This document shows positions 22,210 through 34,700 of a DNA stretch of 64,000 nt, in pieces. Position 1 is the stretch's first letter; each line of letters starts with the position of its first letter. The notes under the pieces were generated by a model. That model did not search any database. It saw only the letters and a program-made list of their open reading frames with translations, and was not told where the DNA came from. The DNA lies in the NCBI RefSeq assembly GCF_000003195.3, contig NC_012870.2, positions 15,430,501-15,494,500 on the forward strand. The letters are read 5' to 3'. Source of the DNA: Sorghum bicolor (Eukaryota > Streptophyta > Magnoliopsida > Poales > Poaceae). The translations under genes and the position numbers were made by a program.

Positions 22210-25200
22210 CACTACAAGAGATTGGGTCTTCTATGACAATTTTCACATGACAAAGCACCTTTTAGTCATGAAAGTGATGCGTTTATGACAATTTTTCTTT
22301 GGATGACAAGCGTATGTGACAAAGTTATGATTTAGTCATAAACAATAGTCACCATGTGCCTTTCTTACTCTTTATGACAATAGTTAATGACAAAACTGAT
22401 AAAATGCGATGGTCATAAATTAGAAATCATTTCAAATTTGATGAGATATGATTGTCATGAGTTAAAAATAATTTCAAATATATATTTTGGCACAATAAAT
22501 GGTGAGATGTGAAGTTGATATATATTTAAAATTATTTTAAAAATTATTTTGGCACAGCCACGCCTAGATGAATTGGGACCCTTGATGAGATATGATTGTC
22601 ATGAATTAAAAATCATTTCAAATATGTATATTTTGACAAAAAAAATGGTGAGATGTGAAGTTGATATATATTTAAAATTATTTTAAAAAGTATTTTGGCA
22701 CAGCCACGCCTAGGTGAATTGGGACCCACCTACATATGGTAAATATTAAGGTTTATATTAAAAAACAATTAAATTTAAAAATTTAGCATAAGTTGTGGCT
22801 ATGGGAATTGAACCCACGCCAAGGAGAAAAATAATATCTCCAACAACTCCTTAAAATTCACTTGATATATCTTGAGTTATAGCAACTTGGTATTTTATTT
22901 GGCAAGGAGAAAAAAGATGTGTCTCCAACAAATTGGTATTTTCACTTGGTAAAATTGAGAAAATAGGCCCACCTCTCTCCAAACCGGTACTGGGCCTTGG
23001 ACTCACGTGAAAATTGGCTGCGCGGCGTCTGATCTCGCGTGCGTGGCCACCGCCGCCGGTCGAGCGCGACGCTACTTCGGCCGGCCATCACCTCCTCCTG
23101 GACGTCGGCAAGGCACTCTGGCCGGCCATCACCGCCTCATCGATCGACGTGGTTCACGACTAGTATACTCCGGTTTGGACCCGGTTTGGACCAGCACTTC
23201 ACCGGTTTATGAAAACTTTCTACTAGCGCACAGAAAACTTTCCACTGCTAAACAAGAAACTTTCCACCGGTATACAAGAAACTTTCTATTAGCGCACAAG
23301 AGGGTTTCGGTCTACAGAAAACTTTCTACTAGCGCCCAAGAAACTTTCTATTAGCGCACTGGGAACTTCTCTCGCGCGCGTGGGACATGGCCGTCGAAGC
23401 GCGATACGCAGTCCACGCCGCGCGCGGAGATATACGCGTGCGGACTCGGTGTTTACCAAGTTGGGAAATATACCAAGTGAATTTAAAGAGTTGTTGGAGA
23501 GGTGTTTTTGTGTTTTTGTCAAAATAATAATAATACCAAGTGGATTTGAGGAGTTGTTGGAGATGCTCAGAATGGATATCCCACCGAGCTAGCCATCTGT
23601 TGTTGTCAATATTTTGATTTGTTTCTCTTTTGTTAATTCGTCAACTTGCAGAGACAAGGCACACCCTGATACACACTCTGGAGCGGATGTCGTGCCTCTG
23701 TCCGTCCACGGTAGGAGTCCGACGCCGCCGCCCATCGCCCAAACCCGCCTGCTGAATCGGTATGCCACACATATATATATGCAAACCTAACCCTAAAATC
23801 ACTCCCCATTCCAAAATCGACCGCCGCCGCCACTCCTCTCCTTTCTGTTGCCGCTCCAACGAAAAGGAAGATGCCGCTGGGGAAGAGGATGAGAAGATCA
23901 ACAATGGAGGTCCCATGTACTTCTTGGCCATTCATCTGTAAGGTTAAGGGGTGTAGGGTTCTGGATATGGCCGGGGGCGGATCTGCATGGTTGCAGGCCG
24001 ACGGCCGACGGCCTCATGACCATGTCTCCCTTCGGTCTCTGCTGATCTTCTCTGGTTTCTTCAATCTCGTATTTTTCTAATCTGCATTTGTAGCTCAGTA
24101 GTAGTAGACTGTAGTCTTGTTCGTCTAGACTACTAATTCTTTTATTCAATTAGGTTGGAAATTAAAATAGAATCAAGGATTAAAATTGCATATTCTTCAC
24201 AATGGGTAGTTTTTTTTGACTGAACACAATGGGATGTATCATGCTTGTGTAGAGATTAAGTCTCGATTGTAGGAAGGTTCCTGCCTGTGGTGGAGCATGG
24301 TCTGAACAGATAGTCAATTTGTATCTAACTCTTGCAAAACAATAGGGCAAAAGATTGGAGATCAAACAAATTAACTTGTAGGCTAGCAGTGCTCCTGCTA
24401 GCAGTGCTCCAAAGATCTGGGGTGATTTTGATATGAGCAGGTACTGTTGCTGTTTATTTATGTACAACAATAGGAGCAAAGCCTTGCATGCTTTGCTTTT
24501 TTCTCTGAAATGCATTAAGCTATGTTATCAATCCATTTTGTATATCTTTGCTTATGAGATTCAATGCTTCAGATCTATTTTTCAGATAATTAAGATTCAA
24601 TGCTTTAGATCTAAGACAAAACTAAAGTGAAACTATGTTGATTCAAAAAACAGAATTATATGGCTGAAATTTGAAGTGGGTTTGCTTGCCCAATTGACAA
24701 CATTTTAAGTAGATGTGATTGTTTCAGAACACTAGAATTTTTATTGGACACCATTGATTTCTTGCTTGACAGTTAAATGATTTTCCCATTTGAAACCTTT
24801 TCCTAGACACTAATCGGGATTTCTCGGTTACACTACTCATTGTGTACTGTAGTATTGAAGTTTTATTCTAAAGAATGATACACTGAATGTTAAGCTATAT
24901 TGCTCTTAATTGAATATGTGTAATAGTATAGAATTAGCATTTCAGAGCTTTAAGTTAGTAGTGTATCAACCTGATTGTTCTCATTTTTGCCTGATTAGCT
25001 ATATTACTAATGCTACACAATTGTTTCATGTCTAGGAAAAACGTGCGAAGAGCAATCTCATTTTGTTTTATACATTTCGGAAGCAAGAAAAATACAAAGG
25101 TATAGAGCAAACTTTGACCTCCTATTTTTTAACAGTACTGGAATCAAATGAACTTATATAAGTTTTTTAACTAAAAGTTCTGATTGCTAGGTATTAGACT

Positions 25201-26246
25201 TAGAGATGGTGTGTTCATTTCTTAATTTTGACACCATGTTCTTTGCAGGTTGTTGGACTCATTTTAGTGATTTGTGAAGTGTGGTGTGACTGACTGGAGT
25301 CCAACACCATGTTTTCATCCTTTTGGCATCATTGGAGTAGTGTGCTATTTCTATTAGTCATATAGTAATCTATCCTATTGTTGCAGTGTCTCGAAATGTG
25401 CCCGGAGTGTTGCTACTGCTGTTGGTGAGCTGCTGCTAACTAGAACTTGCCCTCCTGCCATGCTGCTGCTTTTGCTATGACTGGATGACCAAAACCTACG
25501 CTGCCATGGTGCTGCTGTTGTTGTAGTGACTGAAATATGGCTACTTCTTTTAATTTGATGGATGTATGTTTGGTATGGCTGGTAATTGATGGATTTAATG
25601 GATGGATGTGTGAACCATTGTATGGTTGTTGATTTATTGAACTATTGTATGGTTGTGTGAACCATTAGTTGAAGAAAGTGATCTACTGGCTACTGCTGTT
25701 GTGTTGATTTATGATGATTCTTTATATGGGCTTGGGTTGTAATATTGGATGTAAACTGGGTTGTAGTATTGAATGCAAACTGGACTGGAATGTTATTGGG
25801 CTTATGTTGAAAAAATAAATAAGTTGTTACTAAGTGGGCTAAAATTGGCTGGCTAGCCCATGGGCTAAATAGGCCTATTTGAAATATAATTGTAAAACCA
25901 GCCCATGCTTTAATTGGGCCGAATTTATTTTTATGACAATTATTTTTGTCATACTATTTGTGCCACGTCATATGCCATGTCAGCTCCTTGGACACTTGTC
26001 ATCATCTCGTCTAACGTATTATGACAAATATAGTGACAAATACTATTGTCATAATCTGATGACAATGCGTGCAATTGTCACTAGTAATGACAAATGGGTC
26101 TGTTGGTCACAAAAGGGGGATTGTGACCCACCTTCTACGACTACAACCATATCGTCACTGCAGTGTCATAGAAGGGGTATAGTGACATGAAAAACACTGT
26201 ATTTGTCATAATTAGTTAGTCATAGAAGGTCTAAGGTCTTGTAGTG
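22210..26246. mobile_element. Inner non-autonomous CACTA element (TSD CCA)
   Basis: Ends CACTACAAGAGATTGGG and its partner CTTAGACC..CTTGTAGTG: both begin CACTACAAG and both carry TTCTATGAC a few bases inside. CCA is repeated at 22207-22209 and 26247-26249. Subterminal regions carry many ATGACAA and TTGTCAT words. No transposase is seen in the 4,037 bp. The middle holds a GC-rich patch (23020-23460), a short tandem repeat, and AT-rich sequence to 25900. Its TATGACAA repeats differ from the outer element's, so it belongs to another CACTA family. Confidence 0.9.
23210..23365. repeat. Short imperfect tandem repeats, about 25 bp
   Basis: Six units of the type GAAACTTTCTATTAGCGCAC in direct order, with variants such as ACTTTCCACCGGTATACAAG. 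Noncoding, within the inner CACTA element. Confidence 0.8.
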
Positions 26247-26583
26247 CCACCCGAGACTACAAGTGGTTTTCGACCGGGACAAAAGGTCTGTCGTGTACCA
26301 GTGAGTAAATGTCTCCTAGTGAGGATTCTCTAGTGCTATCTGCTATGACTAGTGTTAGTGTTTTATTACTAATTAAAAACACTATAACAACTCCACCAAA
26401 TAGTGTCAACGGCATGTAAATCGCCAGCTTACATGCAATTTGATTGGCTGCAGAAAACGTGGACTACCACGTTAGCGTGTCCGTCATCGCTAACTCACAC
26501 AGAATCCTAGAAAACTCTATCTTATTTTTTTTAAAACCTAGAAAAACTCTCAACTCTCTCCATTCAACGCACAAAGTTTCATA

Positions 26584-26829
26584 CTCCCTCCGTCTGAAAA
26601 AAACATGTTATTCTAGCCACAAAACATGTAATCTTAGAGTTAGGATCACCCTTTTTAATGGGATCCAACAATTAAAAATATCCCACATGTTGAAAAAACA
26701 AATCATCCACATAACATTCCAGAAGATAACTATTCTAGAATGATAGAGGAGGGGCAAACATGTAATTCCATACCTACACTAATTTTACCTCAGAAACCGA
26801 GATTTTCATCTTTTCTGAGATAGAGGGAG
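26584..26829. mobile_element. Stowaway-like MITE
   Basis: Ends CTCCCTCCGTCTGAAAA and TTTTCTGAGATAGAGGGAG with TA at 26582-26583 and 26830-26831. It lies just outside the large CACTA element. Confidence 0.85.
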
Positions 26830-26831
26830 TA

Positions 26832-28325
26832 TATTTTTATTGTTTCTGGGTTAGCGATTTGCTACTCCCCATTGAGGACGCCCTGAAGCTCCCCTGGTGC
26901 CGATCGAGTCCGGCGACGAAGCCGATGAGATCTAGCCTACTTTCTTTATCCTCCTCTAAAGCTGTTGCGCCAGTCTTTGATCAGCATACACGAAAACATG
27001 CGTAGAGATTAAACAGCTTGTACATACCAAAGACTACACGACTACAAGAGAGGAAGCCGGGGGAAGCCACGGTTGTGCCTGGCTGGCCGGTGCCTACATT
27101 CGCCTCCACCTGGTGCAGGCAGGCAGGCATCGTGTGTGTCCATGTGTCGATCGTCCTGTCCGTGGTGGTTCGCGCCGGCGGCTCCTTGTTGCGGCCATGT
27201 AGAGGGTGTCCTGCCGGCGCATGGTCGCCAGCACGTCGACGCCGGCCTCATCGCTCTCGAGGTCAAGAAAAAGAAGGAAAGCGCAAGATTGTGGAGGCGA
27301 GCGCATGGATTGTAGAAGGATGTGGTTGGAGTGGCAAACCTCCATTTGGGGGCACCCACTCGGATGAGGAAGGCGATCACGTACCGCAGCGACGGAGAAG
27401 CCTATTGACGGCGGTGGCTGAGCTTCATCTAATTGTTGGAGAGAATTCCTGTGGCGCGTGATCTAATTTACAAATTATTTAATAATACAAATTAATTAGA
27501 AATTGTTATTTAGTTTACTCCTTTGGACATGTATTTCATTTAGAAGAAGCAAAGTTGAAACCAAATACAATAAGCCAGCACAATATTCCAAGGATTACCG
27601 TCAAACAAAAAAATCCAGCTAAGCAAAGAGCACAGAAGATAGGAAAACAAAGAAAGCTGACAACCAGGAAGGAAAATATCAGCTTCAAAATCTTATGAGG
27701 ACAAGCACAATTACGTGATGGACGAGGACTCATGAACCAATCGATTTTTTTATAGTGTGATTTGATATTCCATAATAGTATTTTACCTAATCTTCATCGT
27801 TCTTAACGTATGGTGCTAGGAGTCCTATATATCTTGATCATGACATTTAGATCAAACGGTTATTATAGAAGAAGAGTCCTCTAAAAAAACTCGCTCTTTT
27901 ATAATATGATGATGATGATGATGTGATGTGATGATGATGATGATGATTATGATGATGACGATAATAATGATGATTATGATATAACACAAAGACAAATATT
28001 TATTTCTATAGTTAGACCAAGAATAAAATTTAATATGATATAACACAAAGACAATTAATAAATAAATCACGGACAAATGACAAGAGCGGTATGAGCTGGA
28101 GTTATGTCATCGCGGCAGCGGCGTGCCACAAACGCTACAGCCATTGATCGAGTAGTACTACTCAGCACGTCACATCGCCTGATGAAGAATGGATTGAGAA
28201 AAAACAGGCGACTGATAGATACAGTAGGAATTGTGGGAATCGCCAAAGTCTCCCCTCCTCTATGTATCGTCGGATAACAAGCATCTCTAGCTGACCGACC
28301 TGCTCCAATCCATTGCCTGAAATTT
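26832..28325. other. Spacer before GDSL copy 3, with a (GAT)n-like tract
   Basis: No gene is recognised. A GC-rich patch (26870-27450) has open frames on both strands without family features. Around 27907-27985 is an impure (GAT)n/(ATC)n microsatellite. At 28300-28325, TTGCCTGAAATT repeats the leader word of GDSL copy 1. Confidence 0.5.
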
Positions 28326-28328
28326 GTA

Positions 28329-29850
28329 ATGAAGAAAATGGTTCCTCCTAAGCGCACCGCGATCTGGATTGGCCTTCTTCTCTGCCTATCTTCCCTGTCC
28401 GATTCCGTGCAGGGTGGCAGGGTCCCGGGGCTGTACGTGCTCGGCGACTCACAGTTGGACGTCGGTAACAACAACTACTTGCAGACGACGATCAGGGCGA
28501 ACTTCCCCCACAACGGCGTCGACTACCCGGGGCACCTGCCCACCGGCAGGTTCAGCAACGGCAAGAACTTGGCCGACTTCATCGGTGAGAAAGTTTGTTT
28601 TATCGCAATGATTTGCTTAATTTGATGCCAATGTCTAACGTTTTGTTTGTTCTTTTGCTTCCACCTTACCATTGATTGCAGCTGGAAGTCTCAGTGTCGC
28701 CACGCCTCCTGCATATCGCTCCATCGGCAACTTCACAGGAAATTCCTCGATATTTCTCAACGGCGTCAACTTTGCATCCGGGGGTGCAGGAGTCTTGAAA
28801 CTTACAAGCAAGGTTAGCTTTGTTGGATTCGAGCAAAGTTTCTTGCGGACAAAACCTCCCCAATGTTCTTCGTTGAGCTCGGTATATCCACACAATCTTG
28901 CAGGGCCTCACCATCAGCTTCGACGAACAAATCAAGCGCGATTACTCCATCGTAAATGCAGGACTGGTGCAGCAGCTCGGCAAGACTCAGGCCTTGGCCC
29001 ACGCGGAGGGATCGATCTTCGCCATTGGAGTGGGTGGCAACGACATAGCCAATCGCATCTCCTTAGACGACCCCGCTGATGAGCAGAAGCTCCTGACAAG
29101 CTCCGACTCCAATCAGCAGTTCATCGACTCATTGGCGCATTCCTTGAAACGCCAACTTCAGGTGTGTGTGTGTGTTAAACACACTTAAACTTTGACAGCT
29201 TGTACTGTTTCGTGTGCACAAGAAGTTCTCTAGCTCAATAAATTAAAAACTAGGCGAATTTCAGAGGCTTTACGAGCTGGGAATGCGCAAGTTGTTCTTT
29301 GTGGGTACGGGGCCACTTGGGTGCTATCCGTTGCTGCGGCAGGGAAGTGTCACCAAGGAATGCAACGCGGAGGCCAACTCTTTGTCGATGCAGTACAACA
29401 CCGGGGTTCAGAAACTCCTGCGCGAAATGAGCACGCGGCAACCGGACTTTCGGTACTCCTTCCTGGACCAATACGCTGTGTTGAAGAAGTACATAAATGA
29501 ACCACAAGCAAATGGTAAGAAGAAGATGCATCATCGATTAACGGGGGTTAATCGATGATGCATTGACTATTTGTAAGATAGTATAATCCAATTCGGTGCT
29601 TATGAAAGTAGCCTTTTATTTGGTGATAGGCTTTGCTGAAGTGGAAGCGGCGTGCTGTGCTCTCGGGGACAAGGATGCCATGTTGATATGCACCCCGGAG
29701 AGCCAACTCTGCTACAGCAGGACGAACCACATCTTTTGGGACGGCGCACATCTCACGGAGGTCACCACGCAGAAGCTCGTCGCGGTCGCCTTCAACGGGT
29801 CTGCGCCGCTGGTTGCTCCAGTAAATTTGAGGCAGCTCAGCGCTCCATAG
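28329..29850 (+). CDS. GDSL esterase/lipase, array copy 3
   Basis: A plant GDSL-family hydrolase, predicted secreted, of 371 residues. Exons: 28329-28584, 28682-28812, 28904-29161, 29265-29514, 29630-29850. All borders are GT-AG and phases agree with copy 1. Block I is GDSQLDVGNNN (Ser 41), block II TGRFSNG, block III GGNDI with the Asn present, and block V DGAHLTE with the catalytic Asp and His. All catalytic positions are kept, so it should be active. The HLTE form in place of HPTE, and the 3' flank, link it most closely to copy 2. The ATG at 28329 is the first in frame; one three codons later is also possible. A possible solo LTR begins 16 bases after the stop, so the natural 3' end of the transcript may have changed. 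Confidence 0.9.
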
Positions 29851-29865
29851 GTCAAGACTCAAGAG

Positions 29866-30608
29866 TGTACCCCCCAGCGTGTCATATTCGGTGCTGTGAG
29901 AGGCTGAACAGTAACCAACAGTGGGCTCAACAGTAGTTGAAAACAATGAATGCCCCCCCTTATTGACAGTACCACGCCCCTTATATAGGGCCTGGAAACC
30001 GACCTAGTGGCATTTACATAAATGCCCCGTGACGGTGGGGGAATATTCCGGCATATTCTCCTATCACAGTTTACTGGCCCTAAGTCATCTGTGTAATTTC
30101 ACATTACAAACCCCACGCGCGTCCCCTATCTAGGGCTTCAGCTGGTCGGAGGCTTGGATCCTCCGCCCGATCGCGGATCCTTCGACACTTCATATTTCGG
30201 AGGTTCCGTAGCTCGGACGCGTCGGGGGTTCCTCGGCTTAGCTGTCCCGGAGGTTCCTTTGCTCGCTCGGTCGCCGATCCTTCGACGTGTCTCCGTCGGA
30301 GGTTCCTTGGCTTGGACGCATCAGAGGTCCCTCGCCTCCGCCGCGTTCCTAGCCATCCTCGAACTTGGGAGGGTCGGAGGTTATTCCTTTCTCTGCTTGT
30401 GGACCTCTGCCAGCGTCAGTCCCTGCACACACTTAGCATGACGAGACGAGTCATCAATATTAGTCTTTTTGCAGGGTCCTCCGCACGAAATCGTACGGAG
30501 GTTCCCTAGGTGAAGGATATCCTCCGACGCTTCAGAGGTCGGAGGTTCCTCAGCCTGAAGGGCATCCTCAGACGCTACCAGGGGGAAGGATGCGGCTATC
30601 CCCCAACA
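29866..30608 (-). mobile_element. Possible solo LTR in the 3' flank of GDSL copy 3
   Basis: The segment runs from TGTACCCCCCAGC to CCCCCAACA on plus, so both strands read TG...CA. On the minus strand a TATATAAGG lies near 29990, as in an LTR promoter, and the body is rich in TCGGAGGTTCC words. The sequence on its right (AATCGTGAATAATGCATGTG) continues the 3' flank seen beyond copy 2 without a break, which shows that this piece was inserted. No perfect 5-bp TSD is seen, so the exact ends and the class are uncertain. Confidence 0.5.
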
Positions 30609-30991
30609 ACAATCGTGAATAATGCATGTGAGACAACTACGACTGCTAGGTCAAATATCCCAAATCTGTGCCTAATAATAGTACATACAACAAACTTGGT
30701 AATAATGGTGACTGGTAAATATATGTCGATTTTCTTTTGAACCCAGGTTCTGTTTGGTTCATTTTAGGGAGTGGTAATGATGTTAATGTGAATGGATCAC
30801 ACTGCTATTGATTACACAGTGCAACAAACTTGGTCTTAAATTCAGAATCGCAATTGAACAATTTAGCATATATATGTTGACCTAACAATGAATCACCACC
30901 AAATAATTGTGAGATCTTAGGTGAAAATTTCTCAATGACTCCTCACTTCCTTTGAGCCTCATCTAATGAAGAAAAATAAGAATACAAACAT

Positions 30992-32870
30992 TTTTTTAGA
31001 TAACAGATATATAAATATCCGGCCTCTACATCCGAGGATGTACACAACCAATTATTACAACGCCTTGAATCAAAAAGAAAAAGAAAAAGCAAGCCACGGT
31101 CTTAAACATAAACCAGGATACTAGAGCAAACAATATAAATAATTCCATCCTTTATTACAAATCTCTAAAGCAATCATCTCCAATCTCTCGCTTATCGATG
31201 AGAGGATGTCTTTGGCTTGCTCATCACACTGCTGCAGGGCCAGAACCGGAGCCAAAACGCTCCCCTGAAAATAACCGACATAATAGAGTTACTTTTGATT
31301 CTGTTAAATATAACATTATTTTGGCATCGCCAGATAGCCCAGCACATGGCAGCCACCCCCATCCAGATCAAGCCTCTAAGCCTCTTATGCTGATTACGAA
31401 GCCATGTACCAAACATGTGGCTAAATAGATCTCGGTTGAGTTAAATTAGTAGCATAGAAAATAAACCTCCAAGTCATTTTGGTAAAGGGACAATCGATGA
31501 ATAAGTGTTGGATTGTCTTATTCATATTACAGCAGATACACTTCTGGCTCCCTTTCTAGTTTTTTCTAGCGAGGTTGTTTTTGTTTAGGACAACTCCCCT
31601 TTGTAGAAACCAAAGAAAGATTTTAATCTTCAGAGGAATTTTTATTTTCTAGAGTTTCCTATGAAGAAAAGGTGGTTGTGTATCAATGAGATGGAGATAC
31701 AAAGAGCGGACAGAAAATAATCCAGATTTGGTTAAGTTCCATCTAAAATAATCTGATCCATCCACCAGTTCAACATTTCAAATTTGTGATACTAGATTTA
31801 GTCCTCTAAAAGTTTATTGTCCACGGAGAGCCCTACGAAAAGAGATGTTTAGGGGGCTAGTGACCATCACCTTCAAAATAGTTGCATGACGATCTAGCAA
31901 CATATTGTATAGAGAAGGATATTTAACTTTTAGAGACTTGTCTCCGACCCATGTATCATCCCAGAACCTTGTCTTGGTCTCATCTCTAATATCAAAGGCA
32001 CCTTTGGCCAGCACCTCATCTTTGATGCGCATGAGGCCTCTCCAAAAATGCAAATCATTGGGTTTAGCTGTCACTTGAGTAAGAGTTTTCGATCATAGGT
32101 ATTTATTCGTCAAAAGGGATTGCTACATGCCCTCAGAGTTAAATAGATTTACCAACCATTTTGCCAATAAGCATTTATTTTGTAGTTGTAAATCTAGGAT
32201 ACCTAGATCCCCTTGGTCCTTTGGATGACATAAGATGTCCCATCTGGAAAGTCTATATTTATGTTTGTCTACAGTTCCTTGGCAGAAAAATCTTGATCTG
32301 AAATGATCAAGGTTTTTTAGTACTCCTTTAGGAATCTCGAAGAGGGACATCACGAACATGGGTAGACTGCTTAAGACAGAGTTAAGCAGGACTAATCTTC
32401 CCCCATAAGACAAGTATTTTGCTTTCCAGCAAGAGAGCTTCTGTTGAAATCGTTCTTCAACCTTTCTTCATTCAGAATTAAGGAGCTGTCTATGGTGCAT
32501 TGGGATCCCTAGATATCTGAAGGGATATTCCCCTGCATTACACCCAAATAGACTAGTATAGCAAGGCTCCATCTCTCTAGCTGCCCCATAGCAGAAGATT
32601 TCACTCTTGTGGAAATTAATTTTAAGCCCAGATAATTGTTCAAAAGCACAAAGCAAAAGCTTCAAATTATTTGCTTGTTCTGGGTCATGGTCTATAAAGA
32701 TAATAGTGTCGTCTGCATATCGTAAGATTGATAAACCATCATCAATAAGGTGAGTGCAAGGATGTGCAAATGTGCAAAACAAAAATGAAGGAAATGCCGA
32801 TATGCAAATGGTTATACAAACAAACAATATCACACAGATGCAGTCAAGTTTATGTACATGAACATCTAGG
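30992..32870 (-). mobile_element. 5'-truncated LINE
   Basis: On the minus strand, translation gives an L1-type reverse transcriptase relic: the LRYADDTIIF catalytic motif near 32725, then LSGLKINFHKSE and FRYLGIPM, the MSYGGRLVLLNSVLSSLPMF region at about 32410, the WDDTWVG region at about 31970, and WAIWRCQNNVIF at about 31340. The 3' end is an A-run (T-run on plus at 30992-30998) after a GAGGCCGGATATTT word. Stops and frameshifts are frequent and the 5' part is missing, so it is dead. It belongs to another subfamily than the LINE at 5089. Confidence 0.85.
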
Positions 32871-32875
32871 AGCAC

Positions 32876-34050
32876 CCAGTAAAGGACACATTAATGTTAC
32901 CAGTCCCAAAAGTCAACATGCAACCACATGCATATTCCCTCTGTCCCATAAATATTGTTATTAGGGAGTAAGGCTCTTATACCAAGGAAGGTGGTGAAGT
33001 ACCTGCATGCCTCTACTATCCATGATTACAATTGATAAAAAAGTAGTAGTATAAGTAGTAGGAGGATTTCTCGTACGCCTTTGCTCGACACTGGCACTGG
33101 AGTTTGAACATAGCTTCACCATTTTTTATTCCTAATTGTGGTTCCATTGGAGAGGAGGAGTGAAGGGATAGCTAGGCACGCTAGCCGTTGGGTCAGTGGG
33201 CATAGACAACTGCTCGCATGGCACCTATGCCTAGGATCGGTAACATAGCTCAGCGACATTTTTTCTGGGATAACATTGGAATCCATGAATGACTCTTTTA
33301 ACGGGACAGGGAAGTATGCACCAGTCCATGGGCAAACATTTCCAATCAAATTTACAGTGATGGGATCTAATTAATGAGCACCAGTTCTACACTATCATAA
33401 TGTACTACCAAGTCAACATATAGCCACATGCATATGCATGCTGTAGAGGAAGGATCCAACTATCATTTCCATCTATTGGTGGTAATTAACTAGAACCAAG
33501 GCCGAAATAGTTTAATTGCGGAAATTTTGCAGTAGAACTACTCTATATCTACCTCTAGTAGAATCCTCAAGATCCTAAGCTCTAGCACAATTCTCACCCT
33601 CACCTAAATACCATGCTACTGGCTAGAAGAAAGTGGTTTATAGTTTTAGGTTTAGATTAAGAAAAAACCTGATGTAGATATGGTGTGGCTTTCAGTTCAA
33701 AACTTCAAATGCTCTAGCTTAGCGGTAGTGTTGGTATTTAAAGTTGTGAAAAGTAGAAGATATGGTGACACAGATAGTGCTATGATCTATGCATGTTGTG
33801 GGGGGAGTGGAGCCCATATGGTATTTAGGTCAAGTCCCTCCTAGAAGAGGCTTCATTAGTGCTAGTGTAGTAGCATGCAAAACCCACCCCCACCAAGGGC
33901 CATTTGTAAGTATCCATTGGCATATATATATATATATATATATATATAGTGCCGAAGGGCATGAGGGTAAGAGACTAGATCTCTCACCCCTTCATTCATT
34001 TGCTTGTCTCAAAATCCTAACGTGTCTCCCCAACCATCATACTCTCCACT
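32876..34050. other. Anonymous spacer
   Basis: No gene is recognised. ATTCCCTCTGTCCCATAAAT near 32934 is the end of a Stowaway-like MITE whose partner I cannot place. A (TA)n run lies at about 33924-33949. Confidence 0.45.
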
Positions 34051-34056
34051 CTCCCC

Positions 34057-34700
34057 TTAACCTGTTTGGAATGCTAGTTCCAACAATGTAGAGGGATCTA
34101 CAATGGTAACATACAAATTAGCACTAGCAACTAAAAAAATAGCTAGTAAAAGGAACATGACAATAGAAACAAAGGTCATTATAAACAACTTACCAGTAGG
34201 CACGCTCAATATGAATTCCCTCCTTAGTCTCTGAAAGTGCAAAAGTATAGTCATCTTATTTGGGACATCCAATGCTTTGACAAGTTCAGTTCCAATGAAA
34301 CCAAGCCTAGTTAACTCAGTATAAACTTCCTTTTCAAGGGTTTGCATTGGGTCCTTCTATGTTTCCCATCTTAGTTGTTGGTTTCACGTTCCATTTTATC
34401 AAAGTGACATGAAACATTCTTTAGATCACCACAAAGTTCACCAACCATATCTAAAAATGGGTCACTTGACATACTACCCTCATTCCTCTTAGAGCAATCT
34501 TTATCTCTCTTTCTTTTCTTAGAGGTTGATGAAGTTGAATGAATAGAATTCTCATCAACATGATGTAGCTAGAGGTGGTGTGACCAACTTGAGGTAGCCT
34601 ATTGAGGGCGTACTCGATGGTTGTTGTTGATGATGTAGCTAAAATGTGGCATGAGCGGCTTGAGGTAGTCCGTCGAGGGTAGACTTCCCACACAATGGCG
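34057..34700 (-). pseudogene. Possible Myb/SANT-like protein C-terminal relic
   Basis: On the minus strand, SSDPFLDMVGELCGDL (about 34480) and then VYTELTRLGF..LVKALDVPNKM (34330-34240) look like the C-terminal region of plant Myb/SANT-like proteins that accompany PIF/Harbinger transposons. The frame changes near 34380. A tandem repeat of about 70 bp with GATGTAGCTA and GAGGTAG follows at 34560-34685. The family match is from memory of the general pattern only and is uncertain. Confidence 0.3.

Larger units (their letters stand above)
13607..26303 (+). mobile_element. Large CACTA (En/Spm) element with nested insertions (TSD AGT)
   Basis: The left end is CACTACTAGAGAACAGACC and the right end is GGTCTGTCGTGTACCAGTG, inverted partners differing at a few bases. 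AGT stands on both sides (13604-13606 and 26304-26306), the 3-bp CACTA TSD. Subterminal arrays of TTTAGTCCCGG and CCGGGACTAAA lie at both ends. Inside are a TNP2-like transposase relic and a Transposase_24-like relic, both on the plus strand. Nested within it are a Tourist-like MITE (19489-19731) and a second CACTA element (22210-26246). Without the inner CACTA the element is about 8.7 kb. Both genes carry stops, so it cannot supply its own transposase. Confidence 0.93.

Noticed and set aside
22790..22830. GGGTTCAATTCCCA on the minus strand, like a tRNA B box
   Set aside because: No A box or cloverleaf partner at the right distance; at most the relic of a SINE.
27018..27461. 147-codon open frame in a GC-rich patch
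   Set aside because: Competing open frames on both strands, no motif, no homology that I recognise.
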